Source of the DNA: Ustulina deusta
Taxonomy: Eukaryota; Ascomycota; Sordariomycetes; Xylariales; Xylariaceae
Length of the DNA: 64,000 bases
NCBI GenBank assembly: GCA_023159155.1
Contig: JAJNNX010000051.1
Span: forward strand, 62,001-126,000
Direction: 5' to 3'
Shown here: positions 1 through 12,230 of the stretch, one piece after another
How positions within the stretch are numbered: position 1 is the stretch's first letter
How the letters are laid out: every line of letters starts with the position of its first letter
Notes under the pieces: generated by a model
Seen by the model: only the letters and a program-made list of their open reading frames with translations
Database searches by the model: none
What the model was told of the DNA's origin: nothing
Made by a program: the position numbers and the translations under genes

Positions 1-1403
1 TCGACCGTGATCTAGGTGTGGGGAAAACAAACGGGGCAATAAGCACTCCAATCTGCTTTGGGAATATATACAGCTAAGACAGGGATTCGGCAGGCTCATC
101 ATTGCAGAGAAACTGCGGCTGAGGACCCGAATAGTCTTGATACGGTGGGTTGAGGAGCTATCTCAGTTGCTTTATATGTATAGCCAAAGCTTTTGTGGAC
201 TTTCAGGTTAATCTACAGCACACTTCAGGGCACTCAGTTGTGGTTGATGGTACGTATATTAGGGGAGCGTAAGCGTTGTTAGGCGCTTCTACGATACGGA
301 GGTGTAGCTTGGTAATTATACTGTAGCAACAATACGTAAGTATAGCTTAAATATACTATAAACGCGCTTAAAACTACTTAAACTAAAAACAAAAACTAAA
401 CAAATAATTATTTAATAATAATAAAAATAATAAGCAGATTAAAAGCGTAATAAAGGTATATCATAAATATACCAAAAAAAGATAATATAAAAGGTAAGTT
501 GTACAGTAGGTCCGCTCTCAGGTCTGTAGAACCACTTAAGCTACATATAAGATGGCTTAGCGCTTGTTAGTTTGTAGTATAGTTCATAAATCTCGGCGAA
601 TTCTGGTATGGAAGGGAGGTTTCCTTAATACGTGTTATTATAGTAGATGGCCTAAGTAATGGCCACAAGTCGTGTACTTGAGATCTGGATGACAAATCCT
701 ATGATGTTGTAATTGTAGCAACGAAACATATGCCCGAGTTGCGCCGTGGAGAACTGCCGAGCAGAGCGACACGTCTAGGCAACGAAGGGCTCTAACCAGA
801 TTCTACCTAGTGAGAACGCTAAACGCTAACGCATCGCCGTTTACACTAACGATGCAGGTCAGATTCGTGATGCTTATTTTTTCTCTCCGGCGTAGTGTAA
901 GCCCTATCTAAGGGGTAGTCGATGTTGAAAATGTGTTCAGCCTCCATTTAATAACGTCTGGGGACTAAAGTCTTGTTATAATTTGGCAAGCAAAATTCGA
1001 CCCCCATTTGGCCGGAATACATACTGAAGATTAGGGGGGCCACCGTTTCTCGGTGTCGGAATTGATGACACGATTGTTCATCAACTATAGTGGTTCTGAA
1101 CAACCAGGAACGAAAGCCCGTCTTCTAAGGGGGCTGGTGCAAACATCGTGCGAGGTCTCTACAAGCACCTTAGCCGCATGCAGGAACAATTGTTGTAACA
1201 AGAGAATTGATTACGGGCATGGAACACGGGGGACACTTGGAAAAGATGAGATATGATAAACGGTATGGACAGGCAAAAGGTGAACGTCACATAGGTTGAA
1301 GGAACACAGCCATTGCTCAATAAAACATTAAATTACTCTAGCCTCGTCCTATAGAGTCACATTGAAGACCTATTTAACCTCCCACTTTGGTTGTCTAAAC
1401 ATC
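1..1403. other. gene-free flank with a small AT-rich patch
   Basis: I see no supportable gene here. Bases about 340-500 are strongly AT-rich and look RIP-mutated, a short outlier of the large AT-rich blocks further right. The rest has ordinary composition and only short random reading frames. Confidence 0.5.
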
Positions 1404-3778
1404 TTACAAAACAATAACAACCCCCATCAAAGCAATCACTGCAGCAACACTGCTACCGACCTTACCGACACCAGCAGTTGCTACTGGCGGTGTTACGGCA
1501 GAAGCGGTAGGGTAGCCAGCCGGTGCCGTCGAGCTGGGCTGGTAGGTAGCCAAGGTCGCGGGAGCGGTGCTGTTACCGGCGCTAGGATAGGCAACGGCAA
1601 CAGGGTAAGAGATAGATGATGGGTATCCAGCGCCGCTGGGGCTGACAGGAGAGCTCACCGGAGCACCTACAGGGTAGCTTGGAGAAGCAGCGCCCGCCGG
1701 GGAGCTGGAGGGAACCGCGCCGGCGGAGTAACTAGCGGACGGGCCACCAGCGGAAAAGGAAGGAGTCGGGTAACCGACAGGAACGATGCCGCTAGAGTAC
1801 CCAGCAACTGTCGAAGGAGAAGCAACAGGAGAGCTAGCAGGGTGAGTGGGAATGTCCGAAGGGTAAGGGACAGTAGAGATCTCCGCAGGGGGGACGAAAG
1901 TAGACGTGCTATCGCAAGGAACCATTGTAGTGACATGCTTGGTGATAGTCTCAATGCTGTGGCCCCCAGTGGAGGTTGGAACAGGCGCAGCAGTGACCGA
2001 TCCAATCGCGGTACCAGGGCAAACAGTCGTAAACGAAGTTGTGTAGGTGAGAGTCGCACTTGTCTGGTAGCCAGCTGGGCAGTTGGGAACATTGACAGCG
2101 CATGCAGTGACGGTGAAGGTCTGAGTGCTGACAATGGTCGAAGTCACATATCCATCGTTGCCGCCGGGCGCAGGTGTAGTAGCTGCTCCAGTGGAAGAGG
2201 GGGCTGGCCCGCTGGACGAAGGGACACCACTGGAGTAGCCCGAGCCGCTGGATGAGGGCACACCGCTAGAAGAGGCAGAACCGCTCGACGAAGGCTCACT
2301 ACCAGGTCCACTCGAAGTTGGAACACCAGTAGAAGAGCCAGGGAAGTTCGATGTAGGAATGCTGCTGGACGAATCAGATCCACTGGCGGTGGGAATACCA
2401 GTGCTGACAGAGCCAGATGGCGTCGGCTCGGAAGCAGGTCCGCTGGGTGTAGAAACACCGCTGGACGAGCCCGGTCCGCTGGGAGTGGAGGCACCGCTTG
2501 AGGAGCTTGGGCCGCTGGGAGTGGGTTCACCATTGGGTCCAGTTGAAGTTGGAACGCCAGTAGGGAAACCGGGTCCACTGGAAGTAGGTTCACCAGCTGG
2601 TCCGGATGAAGTGGGAACTCCAGTAGGGAAGCTTGGGAAACTTGACGTGGGAATGCCAGTAGGGAAGCTTGGGAAGCTTGAAGTGGGAATGCCAGTGTAA
2701 TAGCCTGAGCCGCTAGGAGTAGGAAGACCACTGTAAGAGGAAGGCGAGGCAGTGTAGGATGGGATGCAGATCGTGTTGGTAGGAATGCTGAGAACGGCAG
2801 TGACGATGGTAGGAGCTAGATGGATCGATAGCAAGTCCTCAACGGCAACATCGAGTTCAACAGCTGCGCCGACATTCAGACCATACACCTAGAAAGCAAG
2901 TTAGTGCTCTGGACTGATTAGATATCGACGTGACTGTGTAAACTTACCTCCTTAACCAAGGGACACTCAGGAGCGGTGCAGAAAAGACCAACATACTCCA
3001 GAAGGTTGGCGAACACGGCGACTTCGAGGCCGGCTCCAATAGCGGGAATGTCAAGGCCAGGGAGAAGCTCGCCAAGAGGGAGAATCTCGTCAAGGTCAAT
3101 GGCGGCAGAGACACCAAGATCAACGCGTAGGCGAAGATCAGCCAGCAGCTCGGTGCAACCAATTCGGACCTTGATGGGGAGCACCTTAACAGCAACACCA
3201 GAGAAATCAACATCAAGGATGTCGCCGCTCAGGATATCGGTCGCCAGGGATGCCTCGGGAAGGCTGACGTAGACACCAGCAGACAAGTCCAACTCGGTGT
3301 GAACACCAAGAATGAGGTCAAGATGGACTAAGGCTTCAATATTTAAGCCTGGCAGAGGCAGTGAGATCTTGGCCGGAGTGACAAGGTTGACGGCAATGGT
3401 GGCTGCGGCACCGATGTAGACGTCGAGATCCAAGAGAATTTCCACATCCTTGATCGAAAGGCTCAAAGCAGGCACAACCTTTTCCAATGAGATCGAAGCG
3501 TCGATCTCACCCTTGATGTGACAATCCTCGCAAATAACAGCAACCTTGGCACCCACATCGACCTCGGCGAGATGGTCTACGACGATATCGGCGAGGAGAC
3601 CGGCAACAAGCACCTGGCCGCTCAAGTCGGCATTCAGGTCGACACCGGCGTGAATCGGTTGAGCCAGGTCGAGACCTTTACCTGAAGAACCGAGGCCGAG
3701 AAGGCCGTCATGGGGCGTCGCCGTGGCGAGAGAGGCTACCATGGCCATAGCCACGGAGCCGTGGGCAGAGAAACGCAT
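1404..3778 (-). CDS. GPI-anchored, Ser/Thr/Pro-rich secreted cell-wall protein
   Basis: There are two exons, 3778-2948 and 2888-1404, joined in phase 0 across a 59-bp intron (donor GTAAGT, acceptor CTAG), giving about 771 residues. The start has a signal peptide: MRF, then a hydrophobic stretch ending near ATATPHDG. Residues 25-300 are hydrophobic and Val/Leu/Asp-rich, with four to six cysteines (CEDC, CTAPEC) that could form disulfides in a folded domain. Residues about 320-540 are a degenerate array of short Pro-Thr-Ser-Ser-Gly units, suited to O-mannosylation. A Thr-rich segment with spaced cysteines follows. The end is hydrophobic (VAAVIALMGVVIVL) after a Ser/Gly run, as in a GPI-attachment signal. 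These traits point to a plasma-membrane or wall-bound protein such as an adhesin-like protein. I do not recognise a specific family, and the function is inferred from architecture only. Confidence 0.8.
2300..2715 (-). repeat. degenerate coding minisatellite in the wall-protein gene
   Basis: This stretch holds imperfect tandem units coding for variants of G-[IV]-P-T-S-S-[FG]-P and E/S-P-T-P-S-G-P. The clearest near-identical copies are two successive 36-bp units encoding GIPTSSFPSFPT near 2635-2695. Such repeats change copy number by replication slippage and alter the length of the Ser/Thr/Pro stalk. The low-complexity code also leaves long open frames on both strands here, which are artefacts. 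Confidence 0.7.
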
Positions 3779-6700
3779 AGCGGATGAGGGGTGAAAACTC
3801 AGAACTGCTTAAAGAATGGACTGGAATCGTGACTAGATCACTGAATCCGAAGAAAACGAATGTGATGATGCTGAAGAGCACTGGAGTGAGTGACTATCGA
3901 GAGTGAGCGCGCTGATGAGAGAGCAGAATTTGTTCCATCCGAGCGGAACTGGCAGTCTATTTGAATGCCCTCTCTTCCGTACATGGAGCCATTGCCAAGT
4001 GGTCAAGGAGTCGAAATGACATAAGCGGTATGTACATCTTGCCTCTCACGACAAAGACACCCATGTGGATGCTTTCCCTATTAGTCCCATGCGAGTTGCC
4101 AGGTATCTGGATCATCGACCAGGTATACCAACGGACCGCCAATTGACCAGGGAACAGTCGATCCAATAGTCGACCCATGAACAGCTTGTAAGCGAGCATA
4201 TTTCCTCGCTGTACTGTTACATACATACTACACTATGCTATCTAGTGTAGTACCGGTAGTGCACACGGCAGTAATAAAGCGTAAGGGGCTGTGTCCAGCC
4301 CTGCTAAGTGCATGAGTCTTCATTAGATCAGAGACAGCCTGCGGAGCCGCGACAAGGATATTCAGTCTGACCCATCTTCATGCTCATGGCAATACTACTA
4401 CCGGTGCTATGTAGTACTGGTTACCAACATACTGATGCTCATTGACAACACACGCTATCACGTAGCGTATAGTCATAGGCGTTCACATCATGAGTCCCGG
4501 GCTCTCCGTCGTTGTATACACGACAGGGCACAAGTCGGTAAGCGGTACAGACGGATACCCATCCGAGCTGGCGGTGGATTCGTCAAGTGCTGCGTAATGT
4601 CAGGGGAAATAGGCACATCCTCCTATCGTAGACTGGTACACTACATGTAGGCTGTTGAGACTAGTGTTTGGAGTGGGCAATCACCAAGAGTTGCATCCAC
4701 GACGTTGTTAACAAATTTAACACTACCTGGTTTAAGCCATCAGTTAAACATGTGTTCGCTAATCGTTGTAGCCGCAACCGGCAGGGCATCAGGAGATGAA
4801 CTGTCTTCAGATTCGCCCATGGGTGCATGCTGCATGGGTCACCATGACATGGTTGTTGTCTAGAACGGATCGATATTTTTGATCGAAGCACCGGCACGCT
4901 CCCGGCAGACAGAAGTGGTTAGCTTCTACCAGGGTCTTGCTGGGGGCGGCAAGCCATGTTACCCAAGCTGTGACGATTTGAGATGATGATCATCGCATCC
5001 AGAGTATCCCAACATCGCTAAACATCGCCTCAGATGTTGAAGAAGCCGTTTCGCTATTCAGAGATGATCCTAATCCCATTCTGGAAGGTATCTACCATGT
5101 GTCTACACTACCTATCCCGTTATTTCCTATACAAGACAATACTACTAGTACATGTAACGGTCAGGTCCTCGGTAGTATAACTGCAGATATATCTTGTATA
5201 CACTACAGGAGTAGCACTTCTAACTGCAAGCCATACCATATGTAGTGGTTTGGAACAACCAACTGCCATCTTGTTTACCTTTTCGAGAATAGCCCAATCG
5301 GCTAGGTGTCGCGTGTCGTCACCCACACTCAAACCACCTTTGAGAAACGGCAACTATCACATTATCGATCTAGGTATTTTACAGCTTTCTAAATACGGCT
5401 GGTTTCGGTACGATTTAGGTAAGTTGTGGAGTAGCCACAGAGTTGTATCCTTGGAGTAATTCCCCTGATAGGTTTAGGTTAGTCTCTGCATTAATTACAC
5501 TAGCTGAACCTCGTTTTCCCAAATCTGCGGCGGATTCACATAGTGTACCTATTTTTGCCCAAAAAGAAACCGTTATTGAAGAAAAAAAAGAGGATTGTTC
5601 TTGACACCAACCCGTGTCTGCCTAGTGTAGGAGCTTGCGCATTAATTATCTAGCGACAGCCATTGATATAATTAGGTACTGTGATTGCTTTTGATACACT
5701 GACGACATGTAGTTAGCTTTTGGTATACATAGCACATATGTATACGACATTGTCATCTGAACAAACAGTATAACTAAGGTACCTAGGTAATGTACATACC
5801 TACAGAGCAGAGATATCTATACTACTATGTAGAACTACCAAGTTAGTCCACTCGGCGAATTCCGTCAACTCGATTTCATATACCGGTACTTATACGGTAG
5901 CCTATCCACTTAATTCGCTAGGCCTCCGCAATTTACTACCATGTCATATTATACTCGCGGATATATGTACCCGCTCGAATGCAACTTAGTCTGGCTATGT
6001 AGGCGAATTATCTACCGGTATACTACCTGGTATGGCGGCTGAATAGGTACATGCTAATTAATACGTAATATATACACTAGTGTAGCACATGTTGACCATG
6101 CACATGTAGAGGAGGTGCATTAGTCTAAACAGTCATTCACGAAAATTCAATTCTCCATCACCCGACCGTTACAAGAGTTCCTCCTAGAATAGTGTATGCC
6201 TCACTATTCATTGACCATCAATCTGGCGTATGAACACAACGGCCCTATAACGGTAGCATATTCTGCGACCAGCTCCGACTTGCAGAGTATATTGCCAAAG
6301 TTCTCACCTTCGCTCACGTCTTCATTGCTACCCAAGAGCATATGCTATGAAACATAATTGCGATAGCGCAAAATTGCGTATAAATACCGGCATCCTCCCA
6401 GCCGGAAGCGTCGGCAATGCACTCCAGAACATGGCATAATTATGTGCCCGAGTGACATATCCGAATCGCTAAGTATTACCCTTTGATGCAACCGAGGTGC
6501 CTTGAAGAGAAGAAAAATCTTCTTGGCATTAGAAGTTTTGGAAGCCAATCGGATAGACGAAATGAAGGAATTCCTGAAGTCATAGGCGGCCCCTTTTACA
6601 GTGCGCAGTACAGTACGGGTGTTTTTTTGTTTTTTTTCCCCTTCCCCGAAAGGAAGTACCTACGTGTACGCCTGCATTGGAAATTTGGAACAACACCAAT

Positions 6701-7525
6701 AACCCAACCCGCCAGCTTTCTGCTCATGTTAGTCGTATCTTGGCTTTACTCATTTCCGATGCAGGAAAAGGGCACGAATTATATTCAACTACTTTCAACT
6801 AATAGTACTTATTCGCGAGGGACAACGCGAACGTTCCATCAACGCAACGGTCCAAATTTATACCGCGCTAGGTACCCCAATTTGTAACCTTTCACTTATA
6901 AACCCCTGGCGATGCCCAAAAGATGCTGAATCAGTGGCGGGGCCAATCCGCCATGTATAAGATACAATGTGACACGGTGTTGCATTAGGATCCTGAGTGC
7001 ATGTCGGATCCAAAAACGATCAATAGTATAACACAGAGCCGCAGAACATAGGTGCATAGGTTTGTGCGACGCGTCGCGCTCTCAACTTGATTACAAAACA
7101 TGAAATGGGGTCAAAATACCACCTGGCTTTCTTCGGAGACGTACACGAAATTTGGGTAGTGCAGGTGACATCTTTCCCAGCTTCCGATGTCTCAAAATCT
7201 TGAGGAGCGGGCCACTTAGCTACATACATTACTGGTAAAGCCAGGCTACCAGAAGAAAAAGAAGAGAAAACAAAGCAAGTCTCCTTGTGAATTCATGGAC
7301 TGTAGCAGACTTTAGCCTCTTTTTAGGTCCTTTTGTCAATCTAGATCCTCCTCATGAGCCTGACCAACACACCTTGTGACATCACACATCTAGAAACCCA
7401 GCTAGTGACAAAGAGCAGACAGTCTTTGCTACATCATTGGTATGTCTCAGTCAGACCTCTACAAGTCCAAACATTCCGAAATAGCTAGACCGAGTTTCTG
7501 TTACCTTGTCACCGCGTAGCGTCAC
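3779..7525. other. 3.7-kb gene-free stretch
   Basis: No reading frame here shows a recognisable domain, a good codon pattern or a convincing splice structure. About 4.2-6.2 kb is rich in TA-containing words and short palindromes (for example ACTAGTGTAG and ACATGTA variants), which suggests old, diverged repeat DNA rather than genes. A TRNA-like D-arm near 3990-4010 lacks a T-arm and was rejected. Confidence 0.4.
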
Positions 7526-9897
7526 TTAATCGACGTCCCCAGTGAGATCAACGTAGTCACGAGTAATATCGCCCATGAGATCTGTCGTTCGCTGTCGTTG
7601 ATTAGGGTCGACGCATGGAACAGTGATGTAATCACCGACGCTCACGTCGAGGTCCATGTCATCCTGGTAAGTACTTGTGCTGCTGGCGGATCGACTCGAA
7701 AGCTGTTGAGAACCTATGTATTCAACGTCTTCGTCGTCACTAGTTTCATCATGCATAAATATGTCCTCAAGGTCGAAAACCTCGACGTTGGGGTCATCTG
7801 GGTCTAGCGGTTCGTTCTCAATAGCATAAACGCCGTCCTTGTTCTCCAGCCACTTGCGCAGATGCGTGTAGAGCACCTTGACAGCCATTGGAGGAAATGC
7901 GTTCCCGATCTGTTTCTTCCTGTCGGGGTTTTGAAAGGGATAGTCGACGGGAAAAGTTTGTAATGTTGCATATTCTCGCAATGTAAAGTCCCTTCTACCA
8001 TTCGGGTGATAATTGCCGTACCCGCCATTGGTAGTAATACAGCGCTTCAGGGTTACATCAGGATCCCATCGCTCAAGGCTTTTTCGCACCATCTCATGCG
8101 GCTGGTGCATATCGTCTCGCTGCGAGGCGTCACGGGGTATTCTTGCTAGCATCTTCTTGACAGTGACATGCGGCTTCCTTCCTCGTTTCTTGATGCCAGG
8201 GGCAACGTGCGTGGCTTTAGGAAAGGGAGGCAGATCCTCTCCTGGGCAAGAACCGATCATGACCAACCGCTTTCGAGTACTGTAACAACTAGGGTTAGTA
8301 ACTACTACTTCGAGCATGGTGCATGAGTGTTCGAAACTATGAGGTACTTCTAAGGCATTATTTCCGCCTGAAAATGAGTTTTATACCCTAAAGTGGCCAA
8401 AATAAGAAGAAGAAAAACGACTCTGAGAATTACTCACGCCGGGGAGCCCCAATCCACCAAGTCTACGATTTTCCACCGCACGGAGTAGTTGTTTTCCGTG
8501 AAGCCGTGAATGAGCGCGTTGAAGTAGAATTCGAAGCGCGGGTGTAAAATGCCAAAAGTTTGCTCGAGGGTAAATAGACGAGGTCGGAGCTTTCGGATGA
8601 GTTCGTGACAAGAGAAGAGAACTGCAATATTTGCCTCGTCGTTGACACCAGCAACTGTATGTGCCGGAGACCAAAACTGACAGGGAGGAGACAAGTGCAG
8701 GACGTCTACCCGAATCTTTAAGTCTCCACGTATGATGAACTCGAATATATCCGAAGTGTGTAGCTGAGCTTCCGGATAGACCTTGGCATAGGTCTTGCAG
8801 GCTCCGGCGTGGTGATCACAGGCGACTTTGAGTTGGAATCCAGCTTTTCTAGCACCGCAGGATGCTCCTCCTGCTCCGCAGAACATGTCGCCAAATGTGT
8901 ATCGCTGCCCTGATTTCTTTCCGATAATCACCAGTTCGGGATCTTCCTTGTTGTCTAACTGCACAACTGGTCCCTTGATCGGACTATTCTCGTTCTCAGG
9001 ATCGTGTTCACCTCCACGGACTTTCCCTCCCCGCCAAACGTTGAATCGACCACTTTCTGATACCATGAACCTCTTTTTGCTCGTCTGTTTGTCGTTGAGA
9101 TGCTCGATAGCATATTCGAAAGGCGCAGCTTTCTTCCCTGTCTGGCTAAGATGGGCGATACGAGTAGCAGAATCTCTGTATTTAAAAACAATCTTCCATC
9201 GACACATCAAGACACCATACTGTTCAAGGTCGGCGATAGTGCTGTAAATTCCTAGGACAGTCCGATAGTGGGGAAAGTCGGCATTTGTGAAGTGGCAGTT
9301 ACGAGCCTTGACGACGTCAGTGATAGGTACGTCTATAACTGCCTGAACCTCTTCGGAGTCGTCTCTGTCGACATGGAGAATCATAGCTACTTCATTTCGC
9401 AGTCGGGGAACGCGTCCACGCATGTTTCTCGTGCGTGTGAGAGGAATACCACGCAGTTTAACACCACTAGGCGCGTCAATTATGTGCTTGATGCGGAGGA
9501 ATGAAGCCTTGTAAAGCTGAGGGTGCTCCAGCGTTTTAATTTCAACAGTCGAACCTGGTTCAAGTCTGGAGTTGCCAAGATCGTAGTGGCCTATTAATAC
9601 GTCTAACGGCAGAGAAGGGTCGCGGATAGGGCGGGCCCTAGATCGCCGTCGTATGTTGGGGTCGTCACCTGTCAGATCGATGACCTCCGTGAGGGCTGAG
9701 AGCATTTCATCTTCGTCTTGTTCTTCGCCTCGATTATCGCCATGGTCAAATCGGAGGAGGCCCTGCTTGAGACGTTTTGGTTGATCCCTCAGACGGCTTT
9801 CGATCGCAGCTGCTTCTGCCTCTATGGGACTCTCCTCTGCATCCGCATCCCACTCATGCTTGACACAAGTTCCAGAATTTCCGTTGTTTCCCATCAT
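7526..9897 (-). CDS. rid: RID-type DNA (cytosine-5) methyltransferase homologue, needed for RIP
   Basis: Exons 9897-8438 and 8279-7526 are split by a 158-bp intron (GTGAGT donor, TTACAG acceptor), giving about 737 residues. The join restores WGSPATRKRL, the expected motif VIII. Methyltransferase motifs appear in order: I (FGDMFCGAGG, about 335-344), IV with the catalytic Cys (LSPPCQFWSPAHT, about 402-414), VI as EQT instead of the usual ENV (about 445), VIII (RKRL, about 489), IX (REYATLQTFP) and X (QIGNAFPP). EQT and the PPCQFWSPAHT block are typical of RID rather than DIM-2. Residues about 95-240 resemble a BAH domain. Acidic DLTGD motifs lie near both ends (about 75 and the last 10 residues) and resemble SUMO-interaction motifs. 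In Neurospora, RID is required for RIP, acting in premeiotic nuclei. The frame here is intact. The start is the first of two adjacent ATGs and could lie further upstream. Confidence 0.92.
8280..8437 (-). other. intron of the RID homologue
   Basis: The donor is GTGAGT (8437-8432) and the acceptor ends TTACAG at 8280. An ATG at 8317 inside this intron makes the downstream exon look like a separate 263-residue gene. Motif VIII (RKRL) is contiguous with the upstream WGSP only if the intron is removed, so the two pieces are one gene. Confidence 0.8.
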
Positions 9898-10860
9898 GGC
9901 CTTGATGAGATGCGTCAGTAGACTTCAAGGAAACCAATTGGTGTGCCAGAATTACCTTTTTAGAAAGATAGTATTTGAGTGGTGACTTATGTGCCACGAT
10001 TGACAACGCGCCGAGTGCTAGGGTTGAACGAAGGAAGCTGGACTGCGAGGACAGCAAGATGCAGAACAAGATTTTCAAGTTTGTATATTTGCTTTGACAT
10101 GTGCAGAAAGCTGGGACAAAAAGAGGCAAGAAACGTAAGGGCACAAAAAAACATTGAACATTGAGAAAGAACACCAGGGAGAGAAGGCTGCACTGAAGTA
10201 CTTGGTAGGTTATGAAAGGTACCAAGTTGGTGTCAAGGTACCTAGGAAAAAACACGGAAGGTGCCAAACTTGGTACTATCCCATTCATACGTATTAACAC
10301 TATAAAAGAACGTTTATCAAGGTCAGTAGTTAGAAAATCAACTACTACACCAATGAACCTTTAATAAAATATAATAAATAAAGCAATAAATTAAAAGTTG
10401 TATAATTATAAAAATAAAACAAAATAAAATAAAATATATTAAATATAGTAATAAATACTAAACAATAATGACTATAAGTTTATAATTGCATTTATAGTCT
10501 ACTACTATTAAGATATAACCTTAGGTACTTAACATACTTATAAACTAGGGCAGCAAGAGCTACCGCTCTTGCTAGTTGCTATGCAACACAAATGGATATG
10601 AAGACAAGGATACCAGAATACATAGAAACTGCCTTTCAGCAACATAAACCTAACTCAAGCCATCAATAGAGACAGCATACCAAACAAAGGACAGTGTATT
10701 ATTGTAACACATCTTATAATCGATCTTACTTACAACCATTCACCAAATACTTTTCTGGTTACTTGAGAAGATCACTGCACCCGGGGGGATTTCAGCGGTT
10801 AGAAAATATCTACTTCTCTCCTGAAATATTATTTAGTAGGGCCCAGAATGTCAGCATAGG
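9898..10860. other. RID 5' flank and AT-rich patch
   Basis: This is the upstream region of the RID homologue. About 10300-10560 is AT-rich and looks like a short RIP-mutated repeat remnant. I see no gene. Confidence 0.45.
10219..10276. repeat. short inverted repeat upstream of the RID gene
   Basis: GTACCAAGTTGG at 10219-10230 faces CCAAACTTGGTAC at 10264-10276, about 320 bp upstream of the RID start codon. The arms match except for one inserted T and can form a hairpin with a 33-nt loop. It may be a binding site pair or the remnant of a small transposon. No function can be assigned. Confidence 0.4.
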
Positions 10861-10869
10861 CAGTTAGAA

Positions 10870-11377
10870 TGAGGTGAGACTGTCCGAGCTCGCAGATTTG
10901 TGCCGGTTTGGTGGGGCCATGAGCGTTGATTCATGTAGCTGGAAAGGATCTGGTGTGAGAGACAACAAGCTTGGTATAAATCCATGCTGTCCTAGTAGTA
11001 CAGCAGAAAACTTTGGAGGAAGTGGTAGGTCTACCGCAGACTGCGGAAGGAGTGACTCGCATACTCTCTCGGCCTCTTCCCGAAGAGCTCAGGGGTTTCA
11101 AAGGCCGAGGTGCCTGTCAATGATAGTGTGGCGGATTACGCTTATTTTTTGTCGATCGCCGAAGCCATTCCCTTCATTTTGCAGATATACTCCAACACGT
11201 CAATCCAGAAATTGGCCCACCCACGTAGACGCTCAATCAAGGAGACAGTATCAAGGGGGTGTATAGTTTTGAGATGAGATACCGGTGTGATTAAATCGCC
11301 TAGAAACTCACACTCATGCACCGCTTCAAGGTCGCGCAGAAGCTTGAAGCATGCCCGATAATCTGTTTGCAGCTAAT
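10870..11377 (-). pseudogene. decayed coding fragment of unknown family
   Basis: Reading the minus strand from about 11377 gives a protein-like frame of about 75 residues without an ATG. It includes CFKLLRDLEAVHECEFLGDL and then LIERLRGWANFWIDVLEYIC before a TAA at about 11141. Just downstream in another frame, about 11085-10870, a second open stretch of about 70 residues includes ALREEAERVCESLLPQSAV. Both have balanced amino-acid composition, unlike the shadow frames around them. No start codon, promoter or sensible intron connects them, so I read this as the broken remains of one gene beside the large transposon block. I do not recognise the family. It could also be two exons of a gene whose splice sites have been lost. 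Confidence 0.35.
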
Positions 11378-11929
11378 CTTAAACCTACAGGAATGTTGCT
11401 GGCTAAATATGAAAGAAACTACATTAAAACCAATAGGGGCAATAAAGCTAGCGAATAACTATTAATAGCAGGTACTACCTCAAGAGAGAAGAACACTAAA
11501 CTGTGTTTTTGGAATCCTAGTATTGTTGTATCACGAGTGGTTCCAGAAATTTAGCCATAATTGAAAAAAGATGCAGATTCATGATTGACTCTCTAGAGTT
11601 CCTTGTTACGCTTCTCCAAGTTAATCTCATATTCGGGAGCTCTGGTCCTCTTGGAAATCTTACAGATTTGTTTTCTTTCACCACAATACATTAATAACAC
11701 CCGAATAATTTGGCGTTGTCTCTTCTAACAACTTCTGCCAGATATTTTGTTCTAATAATGTGCACTTTCATGGTCCATGGACATGCTACCCGCGTGTTCA
11801 TCGATCAGGCCTAGACGGGGTTTCTAATAGTGACAATCGAGACTAACAGATTTATGAGAGAAGTTTGCTGATGGGATCCACCATTCTTTGCTACCAGCTG
11901 GCTTACCTGAAGTCTTCACCACTGCGTAT
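11378..11929. other. spacer before the large LTR element
   Basis: This is ordinary-composition DNA between the decayed fragment and the retroelement boundary. No gene is visible. Confidence 0.4.
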
Positions 11930-12230
11930 TGAAGTGGACACCTATGAATAACTACTCATAGATAGTCCTAATATAGTAGTGCCTATATATTAGGAGATAG
12001 GCCGAACCTATACTTCCTAGTATAGTAGTTGCTATTATTTCTAGAAAGATCTATTAATCAAGCGTACTAAATATTAAAAAATTAATTTTTTATTAATTTA
12101 TATATGCTCTAGTAATAATTTTTAGCTACTATTAATAGTGTTTTTTATAGTATTTTATTATTTCTTACTAGTATAGCTACTATATAACTTGAGTAAGTAA
12201 TTACTTATATAATCTATTTATATTACTTTA
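11930..12230. repeat. left LTR of the 14.9-kb element
   Basis: This copy is 301 bp, begins TGAAGTGGACACC and ends ATTACTTTA (RIP-changed from ACTTCA). It aligns along its full length with 26559-26860, differing mainly by C-T and G-A changes. Its outer end is GC-richer than its inner end. Confidence 0.88.

Noticed and set aside
2144..2731. Long open frames overlapping the wall-protein gene in other frames and on the plus strand
   Set aside because: They are shadows of the repetitive Pro/Ser/Gly code and have no start context, signal or domain.
3980..4020. TRNA-like D-arm (GCCAAGTGGTCAAGG)
   Set aside because: It resembles the A box of Ser/Leu tRNAs, but no T-arm, acceptor pairing or B box follows within 100 bp.
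6483..6887. 134-residue frame on the plus strand
   Set aside because: No family resemblance and a poly-T/Phe run; the region shows no gene structure.
8318..8436. Separate short gene starting at the ATG at 8317
   Set aside because: The ATG is intronic. The downstream exon carries methyltransferase motifs VIII-X that complete the upstream RID frame.
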